Shown here: one piece after another, positions 15,047 to 22,853 of the stretch | How positions within the stretch are numbered: the stretch's first letter is position 1 | Layout: the number at the start of each line of letters is the position of its first letter | From: Emticicia soli | GTDB lineage: Bacteria; Bacteroidota; Bacteroidia; Cytophagales; Spirosomataceae | Direction of reading: 5' to 3' | Assembly (NCBI RefSeq): GCF_037860775.1 | Contig: NZ_JBBEWC010000001.1 | Coordinates: 124,001-188,000 of the forward strand | DNA: 64,000 nucleotides | Position numbers and translations under genes: made by a program | Notes under the pieces: generated by a model | Databases searched by the model: none | What the model was told of the DNA's origin: nothing | What the model saw: the letters and a program-made list of their open reading frames with translations, nothing else

Positions 15047-16288
15047 CTACTTTGGCACTACAAATCGTTTGATTTGCCCACTGTAATGGTCAAGAATATA
15101 TATTTCTTCGTTGGCATCAACCCCAAAAGAAGAAACAGAACCGCCATCAGTGCTTAATAGTTCACTGCCTGTTTTTGTAGTGCCATCAAACGATAAAGCC
15201 CAGATGCTACCCTTGGCATAGTCTGCAAAAAGATATTTGCCTTGTAGCGCCGGATTCCGTTTACCACGATACACATAACCACCTGTTACCGACACGCCAT
15301 CGTTACGTGGGTATTGATGAATTGGGTCGATGAGTGTTTTTGTTGGGTCGCAATCATTTCTTGGGTTATAGCAACGGCTTGCTTCTTTCAGTCGCCAGCC
15401 ATAATTGCCACCTTTTGTAATAATATCTATTTCTTCAAATTCATTCTGACCTACATCACCTGCCCATAGCTGCCCTGTTTTTGAATCAAAACTAAAACGC
15501 CAGGGGTTTCGTAGCCCATAGGCATAAATCTCCTCCCGAAAGCCTTCGGTATTGCCTACATAAGGATTATCAGTTGGAATGCCATAATTGCCCTTATCGG
15601 TCTTGTTTACATCTATTCTCAGGATTTTCCCTAGTAATGAAGTTCTGTTTTGCGCATAATTATGTTGGTCACCCCAAGCACCACCATCACCTACGGCAAT
15701 ATACAAATAACCATCAGGCCCGAAAGCCACTTTACCGCCATTGTGGTTATCGTAAGGCTGCGAAAAGCGCATCAATATCGTTTCTGAACTTGGCGATACT
15801 TTTGCATCTTTATACGAACTGGCTTTGAAACGAGCAATAATTGTTTCTAAAGGGTTTCTTTTGTTATAATTCAAATAGAAATAGCCATTTTCTTTAAAAT
15901 TTGGGTCAAAGGCAATTCCTAAAAGTCCCATTTCTCCACCATCATCTACCTTATCCCTTATATCCAGATATGTGCTTGCTTCTTTAGTAGCAGCATTATT
16001 ATCAAATACTTTAATCACTCCGGGTTGCTCTAATACAAAAATTCTGTTTGTGCCATCGCCTGCATGCACAAACTCAACAGGGCTATTAAACTTGAGATTC
16101 GGGAAAGCATTTTCAAGCTGATATGCCGCTGGTTTTGTTTTGAAACCTTGCAAAAGTCTGTTACCATTCAGATAGTTCACCAGCAAGACTATTAATCCAA
16201 CAGCCACAATGGTAATGGTTAGCAGAAAAAACAACAATCTGTTTTTATAGCGATTCAACGATGAATGAGCAGGTAAACGAAGATACAT
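15047..16288 (-). CDS. PQQ-dependent sugar dehydrogenase family protein (soluble GDH/Hhip-like beta-propeller)
   Basis: 413 residues. One N-terminal hydrophobic segment (LLFFLLTITIVAVGLIVLLV, about 19-38) anchors or exports a six-bladed beta-propeller. Typical blade motifs are EFVHAGDGTNRIFVLEQPGVIKVF, DDGGEMGLLGIAFDPNF, DNHNGGKVAFGPDGYLYIAVGDGGAWGD, YGLRNPWRFSFD, WAGDVGQNEFEEIDII, GNYGWRLKEA and GGYVYRGKRNP. These match the glucose/sorbosone dehydrogenase family, which oxidises sugars in the periplasm with PQQ. A basic N-terminus before the TM segment predicts a periplasmic propeller. Whether PQQ is really bound is not certain; no pqq genes are in the window. Confidence 0.88.
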   Translation of the reverse strand: MYLRLPAHSSLNRYKNRLLFFLLTITIVAVGLIVLLVNYLNGNRLLQGFKTKPAAYQLENAFPNLKFNSPVEFVHAGDGTNRIFVLEQPGVIKVFDNNAATKEASTYLDIRDKVDDGGEMGLLGIAFDPNFKENGYFYLNYNKRNPLETIIARFKASSYKDAKVSPSSETILMRFSQPYDNHNGGKVAFGPDGYLYIAVGDGGAWGDQHNYAQNRTSLLGKILRIDVNKTDKGNYGIPTDNPYVGNTEGFREEIYAYGLRNPWRFSFDSKTGQLWAGDVGQNEFEEIDIITKGGNYGWRLKEASRCYNPRNDCDPTKTLIDPIHQYPRNDGVSVTGGYVYRGKRNPALQGKYLFADYAKGSIWALSFDGTTKTGSELLSTDGGSVSSFGVDANEEIYILDHYSGQIKRFVVPK

Positions 16289-16427
16289 AACCTTAGAAAG
16301 TTTAAATGCACGAAATCCATAAAGTTTCAGTTCATCAATACTTTAGGTTTTCTGTTGCTATACTAGCATTTTGAGCAGATATTTACAAGTACAGCTATGC
16401 GAAAGGAGAATAAAGCATGATAATATG

Positions 16428-17582
16428 TTAATTTTTGCTACGTTCTATCAGATTTTCGAGCAATAAAATCCATTCATGTGCCTCACATTTCCAATCCATC
16501 TGCGTGATTTTCATGGGGGCAAAAAACTGCAAAATCTGGTGCTCGTATGAGCTTAATAAGGGGCCTAAGAAATAGCAGAAGTCAGGGTCAGGTATGCTAA
16601 AATCCGTTACGTTATTATTTTGTTGCATACTATCAATTGTATCTCTATATGTGGCAGCGTTTTGTTTGCTCAATTTCAGTATGGCTGTTTCAAGTATTAC
16701 CCTATTCATGGCTACTTGTTCTATTTCTAGCAATAACAAAGCCTTTTTTATTAAATCCTGCCTGCAATCTTCTAAAGGCTCAATGGTAAAGTCGCCTAAC
16801 AGGCGTGCAAAATGATAAATGATAAGCGGAGGCGTAGCATAGTTATGCGCAACTCTGAACGGGTGGCTTACAAACTCATTTCTGGTAAAAATTCCTTTTA
16901 AATAAGTATAAGTAGCCATATCATGTTCATTGTGCGGTAGCTGGTGTAACTCAAACAGATACATCAGGTTGCATAATGCACAGGCATCGAATTCTATGGC
17001 CATATTTTTGCCAAACCATGTTGAGTAAATTTTTAGCCCTTTGTAATGTTTGAAAGTATTTTGTACCCGTCTTATATCTTTTGGCCCTTCTGATAAGTTG
17101 GCATGCAATTGCACTTTATCTTTCAACCACAAAACCTCTTCTTTGCTCGCCTGCAAGGTCATGTAAACTAAGGCAGTATCATCAATATCATCGGGAATCC
17201 TGAAATGTTCTAAATGGCGGAAGATATAACCATTGGGGAAATGATTAGAAGCCAACCCATTCTTGGGTGTTTGCCAGAAGTTATAGGTCTTTAAACCATC
17301 TTTATTCTGAAATGCAGGGTAATTCTTAATGGCTTTCGCACTAATATCATCAATTATATCTTGCGAAGAATCGGGTAGATAAGGTTTGAGTTGATTTAAA
17401 ACGAAAACAATAGAAGCGGTATAGAAAATATTAGTGTCGGGGCGTTTATATAGCAGATATTTGTTTTGCCGATAAGACGGGAAAATACCCTCTGGAAAAT
17501 GCGTATCGCCCCGTGATTGTAACGAGGCGATTTTATTAATAATTGACTGAATGTGTTCTGTATCTGAATTTATACTTATCAT
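16428..17582 (-). CDS. Alpha-toroid-like protein with DxDD-T-A motif, possible class II terpene cyclase relative
   Basis: 384 residues, all-helical in appearance, without a signal peptide or obvious membrane segment. The striking element is RIPDDIDDTALVYMTL (128-143). Asp132-Ile-Asp134-Asp135-Thr-Ala is the DxDD(T/S)A general-acid motif of class II (protonation-type) terpene cyclases. A second echo is FYTASIVFVL (53-62), comparable to the SAYDTAW region before DxDD in those enzymes. At 384 residues it is shorter than typical two-domain cyclases, and no DDxxD class I motif is seen. It overlaps the upstream MDR reductase by 4 nt, so the two are translated together. The family is not firmly recognised; the motif could be coincidental. 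Confidence 0.55.
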   Translation of the reverse strand: MISINSDTEHIQSIINKIASLQSRGDTHFPEGIFPSYRQNKYLLYKRPDTNIFYTASIVFVLNQLKPYLPDSSQDIIDDISAKAIKNYPAFQNKDGLKTYNFWQTPKNGLASNHFPNGYIFRHLEHFRIPDDIDDTALVYMTLQASKEEVLWLKDKVQLHANLSEGPKDIRRVQNTFKHYKGLKIYSTWFGKNMAIEFDACALCNLMYLFELHQLPHNEHDMATYTYLKGIFTRNEFVSHPFRVAHNYATPPLIIYHFARLLGDFTIEPLEDCRQDLIKKALLLLEIEQVAMNRVILETAILKLSKQNAATYRDTIDSMQQNNNVTDFSIPDPDFCYFLGPLLSSYEHQILQFFAPMKITQMDWKCEAHEWILLLENLIERSKN

Positions 17583-18580
17583 GCCACTTTCAAAACCAAT
17601 TTACCTGTGTTTTCGCCTTTAAAGAGCTTCATTAAAGTATCCTGAAAAGCCCTGATGCCGCCTTCAGCAATATCTACATTAGAGTTGAGCTTGCCTTGTG
17701 CTACCCAGCCTGCCATTTCCTTGATGGCTTTTCCATAATTAGCGGCGTTATCAAAAACCACAATACCCTCCATACGCGCACGATTAACTAATAAGGACAT
17801 ATAATTGCTTGGTCCTACGGGCTTCTGAATCGCATTGTATTGCGAAATAGCTCCACAGATTACAATTCTTGCTTTCAGGTTTATTAATGTCAGCACTGTA
17901 TCCAGTATTTCGCCACCTACGTTATCAAAATACACATCAACACCATTTACACAAACTTCTTTCAGTTGATTTCTTAAATTTCCGGCTTTGTAATCAACAC
18001 AAGCATCAAAGCCCAGTTCTTCTACTACATATTTGCACTTTTCTTCTCCACCTGCTATACCGACTACTGTACAGCCCTTAATTTTGGCAATCTGCCCTAC
18101 TACACTTCCTACTGCACCCGCAGCGCCTGATACCACCACGGTTTCGCCCGGTTTTGGTTGGCCAGTATCCAGAAGGCCAAAATAGGCTGTAAGCCCCGAC
18201 ATACCCAAAGTACCCAAGTACGAAGGCAGTGGAATAAACTCAGGGTCTACTTTTACTAAATCTTTGCCCTCTAGCGCTACATATTCTTGTACGCCTGTGC
18301 CACCTGTTACAAAATCACCGGCTTTAAAACCAGGGTGTTTTGAATCTACCACTACGCCCGCACCTAATGCCCGCATTACTTCTCCGATTTTTACAGGGCG
18401 AATATAAGATTTCCCCTCGTTCATCCACCCACGCATGGCAGGGTCAATCGAAAGATATTGCACCTGTACCAATACTTGATTTTCCTGAATTTCGGGAACA
18501 TCTGTTTCTTCAATCTCCCAACATTCGGGCGTTGGATTACCAATCGGGCGAGCCAATAAGTTAATGCGTGTGTTTTTCAT
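17579..18580 (-). CDS. MDR-family NADP-dependent oxidoreductase (CurA/leukotriene B4 dehydrogenase type)
   Basis: 333 residues, the usual length of zinc-independent medium-chain reductases acting on enones. The catalytic N-domain has the family sequence YLSIDPAMRGWMNEGKSY (about 48-65). The NADP-binding Rossmann motif is ETVVVSGAAGAVGSVVGQIAKIKGC, followed by GGEEKCKYVVEELGFDACVDYK, FDNVGGEILD and ICGAISQYN. No Zn-binding Cys cluster is present. Members reduce alpha,beta-unsaturated ketones or aldehydes in the cytosol. Its stop codon overlaps the DxDD-motif gene's start, so the reductase may act in the same unknown pathway. Confidence 0.9.
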   Translation of the reverse strand: MKNTRINLLARPIGNPTPECWEIEETDVPEIQENQVLVQVQYLSIDPAMRGWMNEGKSYIRPVKIGEVMRALGAGVVVDSKHPGFKAGDFVTGGTGVQEYVALEGKDLVKVDPEFIPLPSYLGTLGMSGLTAYFGLLDTGQPKPGETVVVSGAAGAVGSVVGQIAKIKGCTVVGIAGGEEKCKYVVEELGFDACVDYKAGNLRNQLKEVCVNGVDVYFDNVGGEILDTVLTLINLKARIVICGAISQYNAIQKPVGPSNYMSLLVNRARMEGIVVFDNAANYGKAIKEMAGWVAQGKLNSNVDIAEGGIRAFQDTLMKLFKGENTGKLVLKVA

Positions 18581-18611
18581 AATATTTCAGATTGTTTTTG
18601 TCTCTACAAGT

Positions 18612-18619
18612 CAAAACTA
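18612..18619 (-). promoter_or_regulatory. -7 box of the MDR reductase/DxDD gene pair
   Basis: On the minus strand TAGTTTTG matches TAnnTTTG, about 32 bp before the start codon of the MDR gene. There is no clear TTG at -33. Confidence 0.4.
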
Positions 18620-18732
18620 TGATATTAAAACGAATTTATTGCATTTCTTTTAAAATAGTGGGCATAGGTGTCTATAAAATTACTTTAATAAGCACAAAGT
18701 CTAATATTTTATCAAAAAACTTTCGAAAGAGA

Positions 18733-18764
18733 TTTGGTTAGTAATCAAGAGTTTAGTATCTTTG
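18733..18764 (+). promoter_or_regulatory. rpmG promoter (Bacteroidota -33/-7 type)
   Basis: TTTG (18733-18736), a 20-nt spacer and TATCTTTG (18757-18764) form a full consensus match. Transcription should start near 18771, about 36 nt before rpmG. Confidence 0.78.
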
Positions 18765-18806
18765 CAGCCCGAATTAGATTAGCAAAGATATTAAATACAT
18801 AAAACA

Positions 18807-18989
18807 ATGGCGAAGAAAGGCAATCGTGTACAAGTTATCCTAGAGTGCACTGAGCAAAAAACAAGCGGTGTAGCAGGTATGTCTCGCTACGTTACGACTA
18901 AAAACCGTAAAAACACTACAGGTCGTATGGAGTTAAAAAAATATAACCCATTCCTGAAGAAACATACAACTCACAAAGAAATTAAATAA
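18807..18989 (+). CDS. rpmG: 50S ribosomal protein L33
   Basis: 60 residues, complete bL33: MAKKGNRVQVILECTEQ, the SRYVTTKNRKNT core and ending KKYNPFLKKHTTHKEIK. The version is zinc-free (no CxxC pairs). It is followed by a DUF4295 gene, as is common in Bacteroidota; rpmB, which often precedes it, is absent here. Confidence 0.97.
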   Translation: MAKKGNRVQVILECTEQKTSGVAGMSRYVTTKNRKNTTGRMELKKYNPFLKKHTTHKEIK

Positions 18990-19069
18990 TTTTTGATTGT
19001 AGGGGTTCATAGATTTTATCAGAATCCTGTAAAATCAACTGACTCAATACATCATAAAACGATACTAAA

Positions 19070-19225
19070 ATGGCAAAGAAAGTAGTCGCTACGCTTCGTG
19101 ATAAAACCGCAGGAAAAAACTTCGCAAAAGTTATCAAAGCTGTGAAGTCTCCTAAAACAGGTGCATATACTTTCAAGGAAGAAATGGTTCCTATGGAAGA
19201 ATTGCAAAATGCGTTGAAAGCATAA
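19070..19225 (+). CDS. DUF4295 small basic protein (Bacteroidota-specific, probable ribosomal protein)
   Basis: ATG 19070 to TAA 19225 encodes 51 residues: MAKKVVATLRDKTAGKNFAK at the start, then VIKAVKSPKTGAYTFKEEMV and a short helix PMEELQNALKA. It is lysine-rich and matches the conserved DUF4295 family always found near rpmG in Bacteroidota. From memory, structural work on a Flavobacterium ribosome assigned this family as a phylum-specific large-subunit protein (bL38). It lies 80 bp after rpmG and before a terminator, so the two form one operon. Confidence 0.9.
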   Translation: MAKKVVATLRDKTAGKNFAKVIKAVKSPKTGAYTFKEEMVPMEELQNALKA

Positions 19226-19245
19226 TTCCGATAAAATATTGGTAT

Positions 19246-19280
19246 AAGCCTTCTTGATAAACAAGAGGGCTTTTTGTTTT
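19246..19280 (+). terminator. Terminator after rpmG-DUF4295
   Basis: AAGCCTTCTTG and CAAGAGGGCTT can pair with one mismatch around an AATAAA-like loop, followed by TTTTTGTTTT (19271-19280). Confidence 0.75.
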
Positions 19281-19365
19281 ACATATAGTTTTCGGCATTT
19301 CTATTGATTAGGCAGCTATTTTTCTTCATTTTTGAGATTATCTTCTTACCCAATCTTTTATACTC

Positions 19366-19785
19366 TTGGAAACCCAAAGCAGCAATTATCATTTACATCC
19401 TATTAAAGTTGTTGAGGCCGATATCGATGACCTGAACCACGTTAATAACATTGTTTACCTGCGCTATGTGCAAGAGGCAGCAGGTAGCCATTGGCATACG
19501 CTTGTGCCCGAAAAGCTAAGCGCACAGGTTATATGGGTAGTACGCCGCCATGAAATTGACTACCTGAAACCAGCTTTTCTGGGAGACGAACTAACAGTAA
19601 AAACATGGGTCGATAATTTTACAGGCGTTACCAGCGACCGCCATTGTGAGATTCTAAGAGGTAATGAAGTATTGGCTCGCTCACGTACACTCTGGGTTTC
19701 GTTAGATGCCAGCACCAAACGGCCAAAACGTATTGGTGAAGAGATTGCAAGCCTGTTTTTTGGCAATAAAGATGAAGAAATGTAA
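19366..19785 (+). CDS. Acyl-CoA thioesterase, hotdog fold (4HBT/YbgC-like)
   Basis: 139 residues. The hotdog motif DIDDLNHVNNIVYLRYVQEAAGSHW (about 19-43) includes the catalytic Asp/His-Val-Asn region of 4-hydroxybenzoyl-CoA thioesterase-like enzymes. The strands RRHEIDYLKPAFLGDELTVKTWV and ARSRTLWVSLDASTKRPKRI complete the fold. The start must be TTG at 19366, because no ATG occurs in frame before the conserved motif. It hydrolyses acyl-CoA or acyl-ACP in the cytosol; chain length preference is unknown. It lies between rpmG-DUF4295 and ftsY, likely as its own unit. Confidence 0.88.
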   Translation: METQSSNYHLHPIKVVEADIDDLNHVNNIVYLRYVQEAAGSHWHTLVPEKLSAQVIWVVRRHEIDYLKPAFLGDELTVKTWVDNFTGVTSDRHCEILRGNEVLARSRTLWVSLDASTKRPKRIGEEIASLFFGNKDEEM

Positions 19786-19827
19786 GAGTATCTTGAAAAT
19801 TAAACTGAAAGTATAATAAAATTGTTA

Positions 19828-19835
19828 TAGTTTTG
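19828..19835 (+). promoter_or_regulatory. -7 box upstream of ftsY
   Basis: TAGTTTTG matches TAnnTTTG 54 bp before the ftsY ATG. No TTG lies at the expected -33 distance. Confidence 0.4.
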
Positions 19836-19889
19836 TCTTGAATCACACAAGCTTAGCAATTATTCATTTTACACTATTATTATTATTAG

Positions 19890-20846
19890 ATGGGCTTATT
19901 TGACTTCTTTTCGAAAGAAAAAAAAGAAACGCTTGACAAAGGATTAGAAAAATCAAAAACAAATATTTTTGATAAACTCTCGCGCGCCATCATCGGAAAA
20001 TCGAAGGTTGATGATGAAATATTAGATGAATTAGAGGAAATTCTGATTAGCTCTGATGTAGGCGTAGAAACAACTGTAAAGATAATCAGACGTATTGAAG
20101 CCCGGGTAGAGCGTGATAAATATACAAATGTTGATGAATTAGATAGAATCTTACGTGAAGAAACGGCAGCATTGCTGGCCGAAAACAACTCACAAGATGT
20201 AAAAGATAGTTTTGAAACCGATAATTTACCCAAACCATACGTATTGATGGTAGTAGGCGTGAATGGCGTTGGAAAAACAACTACTATTGGCAAACTAGCA
20301 CATCAGTTTCAGAAAAGAGGCAAAAAAGTAGTGCTAGGGGCAGCAGATACATTCAGGGCGGCAGCGGTTGACCAATTAAAATTGTGGGGGCAACGTGTAG
20401 GCGTGCCTGTAATTGAACATGGTATGAATACCGACCCATCGTCGGTAGCTTTTGATGCCGTGAAGAAGGGAATGGAAATGAATGCCGACATTATTATTAT
20501 TGATACAGCCGGACGTTTGCACACCAAGGTAAATTTGATGAATGAGTTGGGGAAAATTAAACGTGTTGTTCAGAAGTTTTTACCTGACGCACCTCACGAG
20601 GTGATGATGGTATTAGACGGAAGTACAGGACAAAATGCAGTAATACAAGCCCGTGAATTTACTAAAGTAACAGAAATAGACTCGCTAACTATTACAAAAC
20701 TCGATGGAACAGCCAAAGGCGGTGTAGTAATTGGTATCTCTGACGAATTTAAAATTCCGGTAAAATATATTGGTGTAGGCGAACAAATGGACGACCTACA
20801 GGTATTCAACAAAATGGAATTTGTAGATTCGTTATTTAAGAAATAA
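19890..20846 (+). CDS. ftsY: Signal recognition particle receptor FtsY
   Basis: 318 residues, the short FtsY form without the long acidic A domain. The N domain helices precede the SRP-GTPase G domain: P-loop GVNGVGKTTT (123-132), DTFRAAAVDQL (153-163), DTAGR (205-209) and TKLDGTAKGG (269-278). The extreme N-terminus MGLFDFFSKEKKE is the amphipathic membrane-targeting helix. With Ffh and 4.5S RNA it docks ribosomes making membrane proteins at the inner membrane. The gene is followed by a strong shared terminator. Confidence 0.97.
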   Translation: MGLFDFFSKEKKETLDKGLEKSKTNIFDKLSRAIIGKSKVDDEILDELEEILISSDVGVETTVKIIRRIEARVERDKYTNVDELDRILREETAALLAENNSQDVKDSFETDNLPKPYVLMVVGVNGVGKTTTIGKLAHQFQKRGKKVVLGAADTFRAAAVDQLKLWGQRVGVPVIEHGMNTDPSSVAFDAVKKGMEMNADIIIIDTAGRLHTKVNLMNELGKIKRVVQKFLPDAPHEVMMVLDGSTGQNAVIQAREFTKVTEIDSLTITKLDGTAKGGVVIGISDEFKIPVKYIGVGEQMDDLQVFNKMEFVDSLFKK

Positions 20847-20894
20847 ACACCACAGGGCTTTCGACAGCAAAAAAGTTCCACGACCACTATAAAC

Positions 20895-20925
20895 AACAAA
20901 AGCCGCTCTTGAAGCGGCTTTTGTT
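20895..20925. terminator. Bidirectional terminator for ftsY and the sugar-oxidation cluster
   Basis: Perfect 12-bp arms AACAAAAGCCGC (20895-20906) and GCGGCTTTTGTT (20914-20925) with a 7-nt loop. A/T flanks serve both directions between convergent transcription units. Confidence 0.88.
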
Positions 20926-20944
20926 ATAATATAAGCTCTTATTA

Positions 20945-21835
20945 TTAAGCTACATCACATATTTTAACACTTTGTTTCAAAGATGCTATCTGGTCGGCAC
21001 GTTTCGGTACAAACTCTTGACCAACAAAGCCTTTATAACCCGTTTCTACAATGGCTTTCATAATAGCCGGATAGTTCAACTCTTGTGAATCATCAATCTC
21101 GGCACGGCCTGGTACGCCACCGGTATGGTAATGTGCAAAGTATGGGTGGTATTTTTTGATAGTTGCTATTACGTCACCTTCCATAATTTGCATGTGGTAG
21201 ATGTCATACAATAACTTGAATTTATCTGAACCTACTTTATCACAAAGGTCTACACCCCATTTGGTGTGGTCGCACATATAGTCTTTATGATTCACTTTGC
21301 TGTTTAGTAGCTCCATTACCATCGTAACACCATGTTTTTCGGCTGATGGCATTAGTTTTTTCAAAGCTACTGCGCAATTCTCTAAGCCCTGCTCGTCTGA
21401 CATTCCTTTTCTATTTCCTGAGAAACAAATAACTTTATCATAGCCAAAAGCTTTTAGTTTCGGGAATATTCCTTCAAAGCTAGCGATTAGCTCATTGTGC
21501 AATGCAGGGTCGTTGAAGCCTTTTTCGATACCTAAACCAGCACCCCAAGGCAAAGCACAAGTAAGACCATATTTCTTGATAGTTGGCCATTCTTCCGGGC
21601 CTTGCAATTCTACCGATTTCATACCCATAGCGGCCGCCTCTTTACAAAGGTCGTCTAACGGTATTTTGCTATAACACCAACGAGCTACCGAGTGATTGAT
21701 TTTACCGTTAAGGTCGCTACCCAATACTTTTTCGTTTGCCGCAAAAGCTTCTGTAAGTGTCATTGGGGCCGATAATATTGCCGCACTGCCTAAAATGTTT
21801 TTTATGGCCGAACGACGAGACGAGTTAGATTCCAT
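20945..21835 (-). CDS. Tat-exported hydroxypyruvate isomerase-like TIM-barrel protein
   Basis: 296 residues. The N-terminus MESNSSRRSAIKNILGSAAILSAP is a twin-arginine signal (SRRSAIKN). The barrel belongs to the AP endonuclease 2/sugar phosphate isomerase-epimerase family, with Glu and Asp metal ligands in MVMELLNSKVNHKDY, LLYDIYHMQIMEGDV, HYHTGGVPGR and VGQEFVPK. The NSKVNHKDY and YDIYHMQIMEGD motifs are those of hydroxypyruvate isomerase (Hyi). Export by Tat suggests it folds and binds its metal in the cytosol before working in the periplasm. It is the last gene of a seven-gene minus-strand cluster. The true substrate is unknown. Confidence 0.88.
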   Translation of the reverse strand: MESNSSRRSAIKNILGSAAILSAPMTLTEAFAANEKVLGSDLNGKINHSVARWCYSKIPLDDLCKEAAAMGMKSVELQGPEEWPTIKKYGLTCALPWGAGLGIEKGFNDPALHNELIASFEGIFPKLKAFGYDKVICFSGNRKGMSDEQGLENCAVALKKLMPSAEKHGVTMVMELLNSKVNHKDYMCDHTKWGVDLCDKVGSDKFKLLYDIYHMQIMEGDVIATIKKYHPYFAHYHTGGVPGRAEIDDSQELNYPAIMKAIVETGYKGFVGQEFVPKRADQIASLKQSVKICDVA

Positions 21836-21876
21836 TGTTTATCTATGTTAAATTTGAATAGTAGTTCTGTTAAATA

Positions 21877-22794
21877 TTAATCTCTAATACTTACACTTTC
21901 AGCCGTCGGGAAATCTTTCGGAACTGCCTGTGTTACTTTGCCTGTAGCTGCCCATTCGGTACCTCTCTGCAAGGTAGTAATAAAACCCTTACATTTCTGA
22001 GAATAGTTACCATGCCCAAGCGTAGTATGAAAAACCTTGCCTTTGCCATAAGTGATAGTCATTAGCATTGGCTCTATTCTGCCTGAGCCTCTTTTCTCTT
22101 TTGGGCTATAAGCAGTAGCCAAAACCTCCATATTTACAGCAGGCCCTCTCAGTCTGTCGTAAAGCTCGTCTTTTTCATGCAACCAAGCCTCAGGCAAGCC
22201 TTTCGTAATCGGGTGTTTGGTGTTGTGTACTTTAACCACAAACTGATGTTCTGCCCCATGACTACCACCATTACCTGCACTGTTATCATGCACGAAATTA
22301 TGCTTTTCTTCGTCATAATACACATACGGGCCCGACTTCTCGGTGCGGTCGCCCCAGCCTCCCAAGCCAATCATTTTGTTGTAGGCATCCCATTCCGGAA
22401 AAGCGTTATCAGCAGCATGCACAACCACAAAACCACCGCCATTGCTTACAAATTTCTCGAAAGCATCTTTGGTAGCTTTCGACCATGAATCTCCGTTATA
22501 ATTAGATAAAACTACCTGATATGCCGAAAAATCAGGTTTAAACGTTTCCATGTCTCCACCTGCGGGCGGTGTAGTGGCTACATCTACTTTAAAAAGCCCT
22601 GTTTCTTCCAGATATCCTTTCATCATCTGTGTAGTCTGAGGCCAGTTTTTGTGGTTATTCTGTCCATCAATTATCAAAACATTCATTGGCTTCTTTGCTT
22701 TCTTCTGTGCAAAGGCCTGGCCCAGAAATGCAATTGAAAACACCGCTAGAAGAATAACGAACTTACTAACAAAGTTTAGTTTTTTATTTATCAT
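21877..22794 (-). CDS. ThuA domain-containing exported protein
   Basis: 305 residues. A signal peptide (about 1-29, KFVILLAVFSIAFLGQAFA) precedes a ThuA domain, a class I glutamine-amidotransferase-like flavodoxin fold linked to trehalose/sucrose use. Recognisable parts are NVLIIDGQNNHKNWPQTTQMMKGYLE, VVLSNYNGDSW, FEKFVSNGGGFVVVHAADNAF and GKGKVFHTTLGHG. ThuA proteins are thought to act on 3-keto-glucosides or related sugars, often next to beta-propeller dehydrogenases and TIM-barrel isomerases, as here. The gene lies between the cytochrome c dehydrogenase and the Hyi-like gene, 41 bp from the latter. Substrate unknown. Confidence 0.9.
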   Translation of the reverse strand: MINKKLNFVSKFVILLAVFSIAFLGQAFAQKKAKKPMNVLIIDGQNNHKNWPQTTQMMKGYLEETGLFKVDVATTPPAGGDMETFKPDFSAYQVVLSNYNGDSWSKATKDAFEKFVSNGGGFVVVHAADNAFPEWDAYNKMIGLGGWGDRTEKSGPYVYYDEEKHNFVHDNSAGNGGSHGAEHQFVVKVHNTKHPITKGLPEAWLHEKDELYDRLRGPAVNMEVLATAYSPKEKRGSGRIEPMLMTITYGKGKVFHTTLGHGNYSQKCKGFITTLQRGTEWAATGKVTQAVPKDFPTAESVSIRD

Positions 22795-22853
22795 ATTCAG
22801 ATGTTTAAGAGGTAAGAAATGGCAACAGACGTATCTGTTGCCTATTGATTTTA

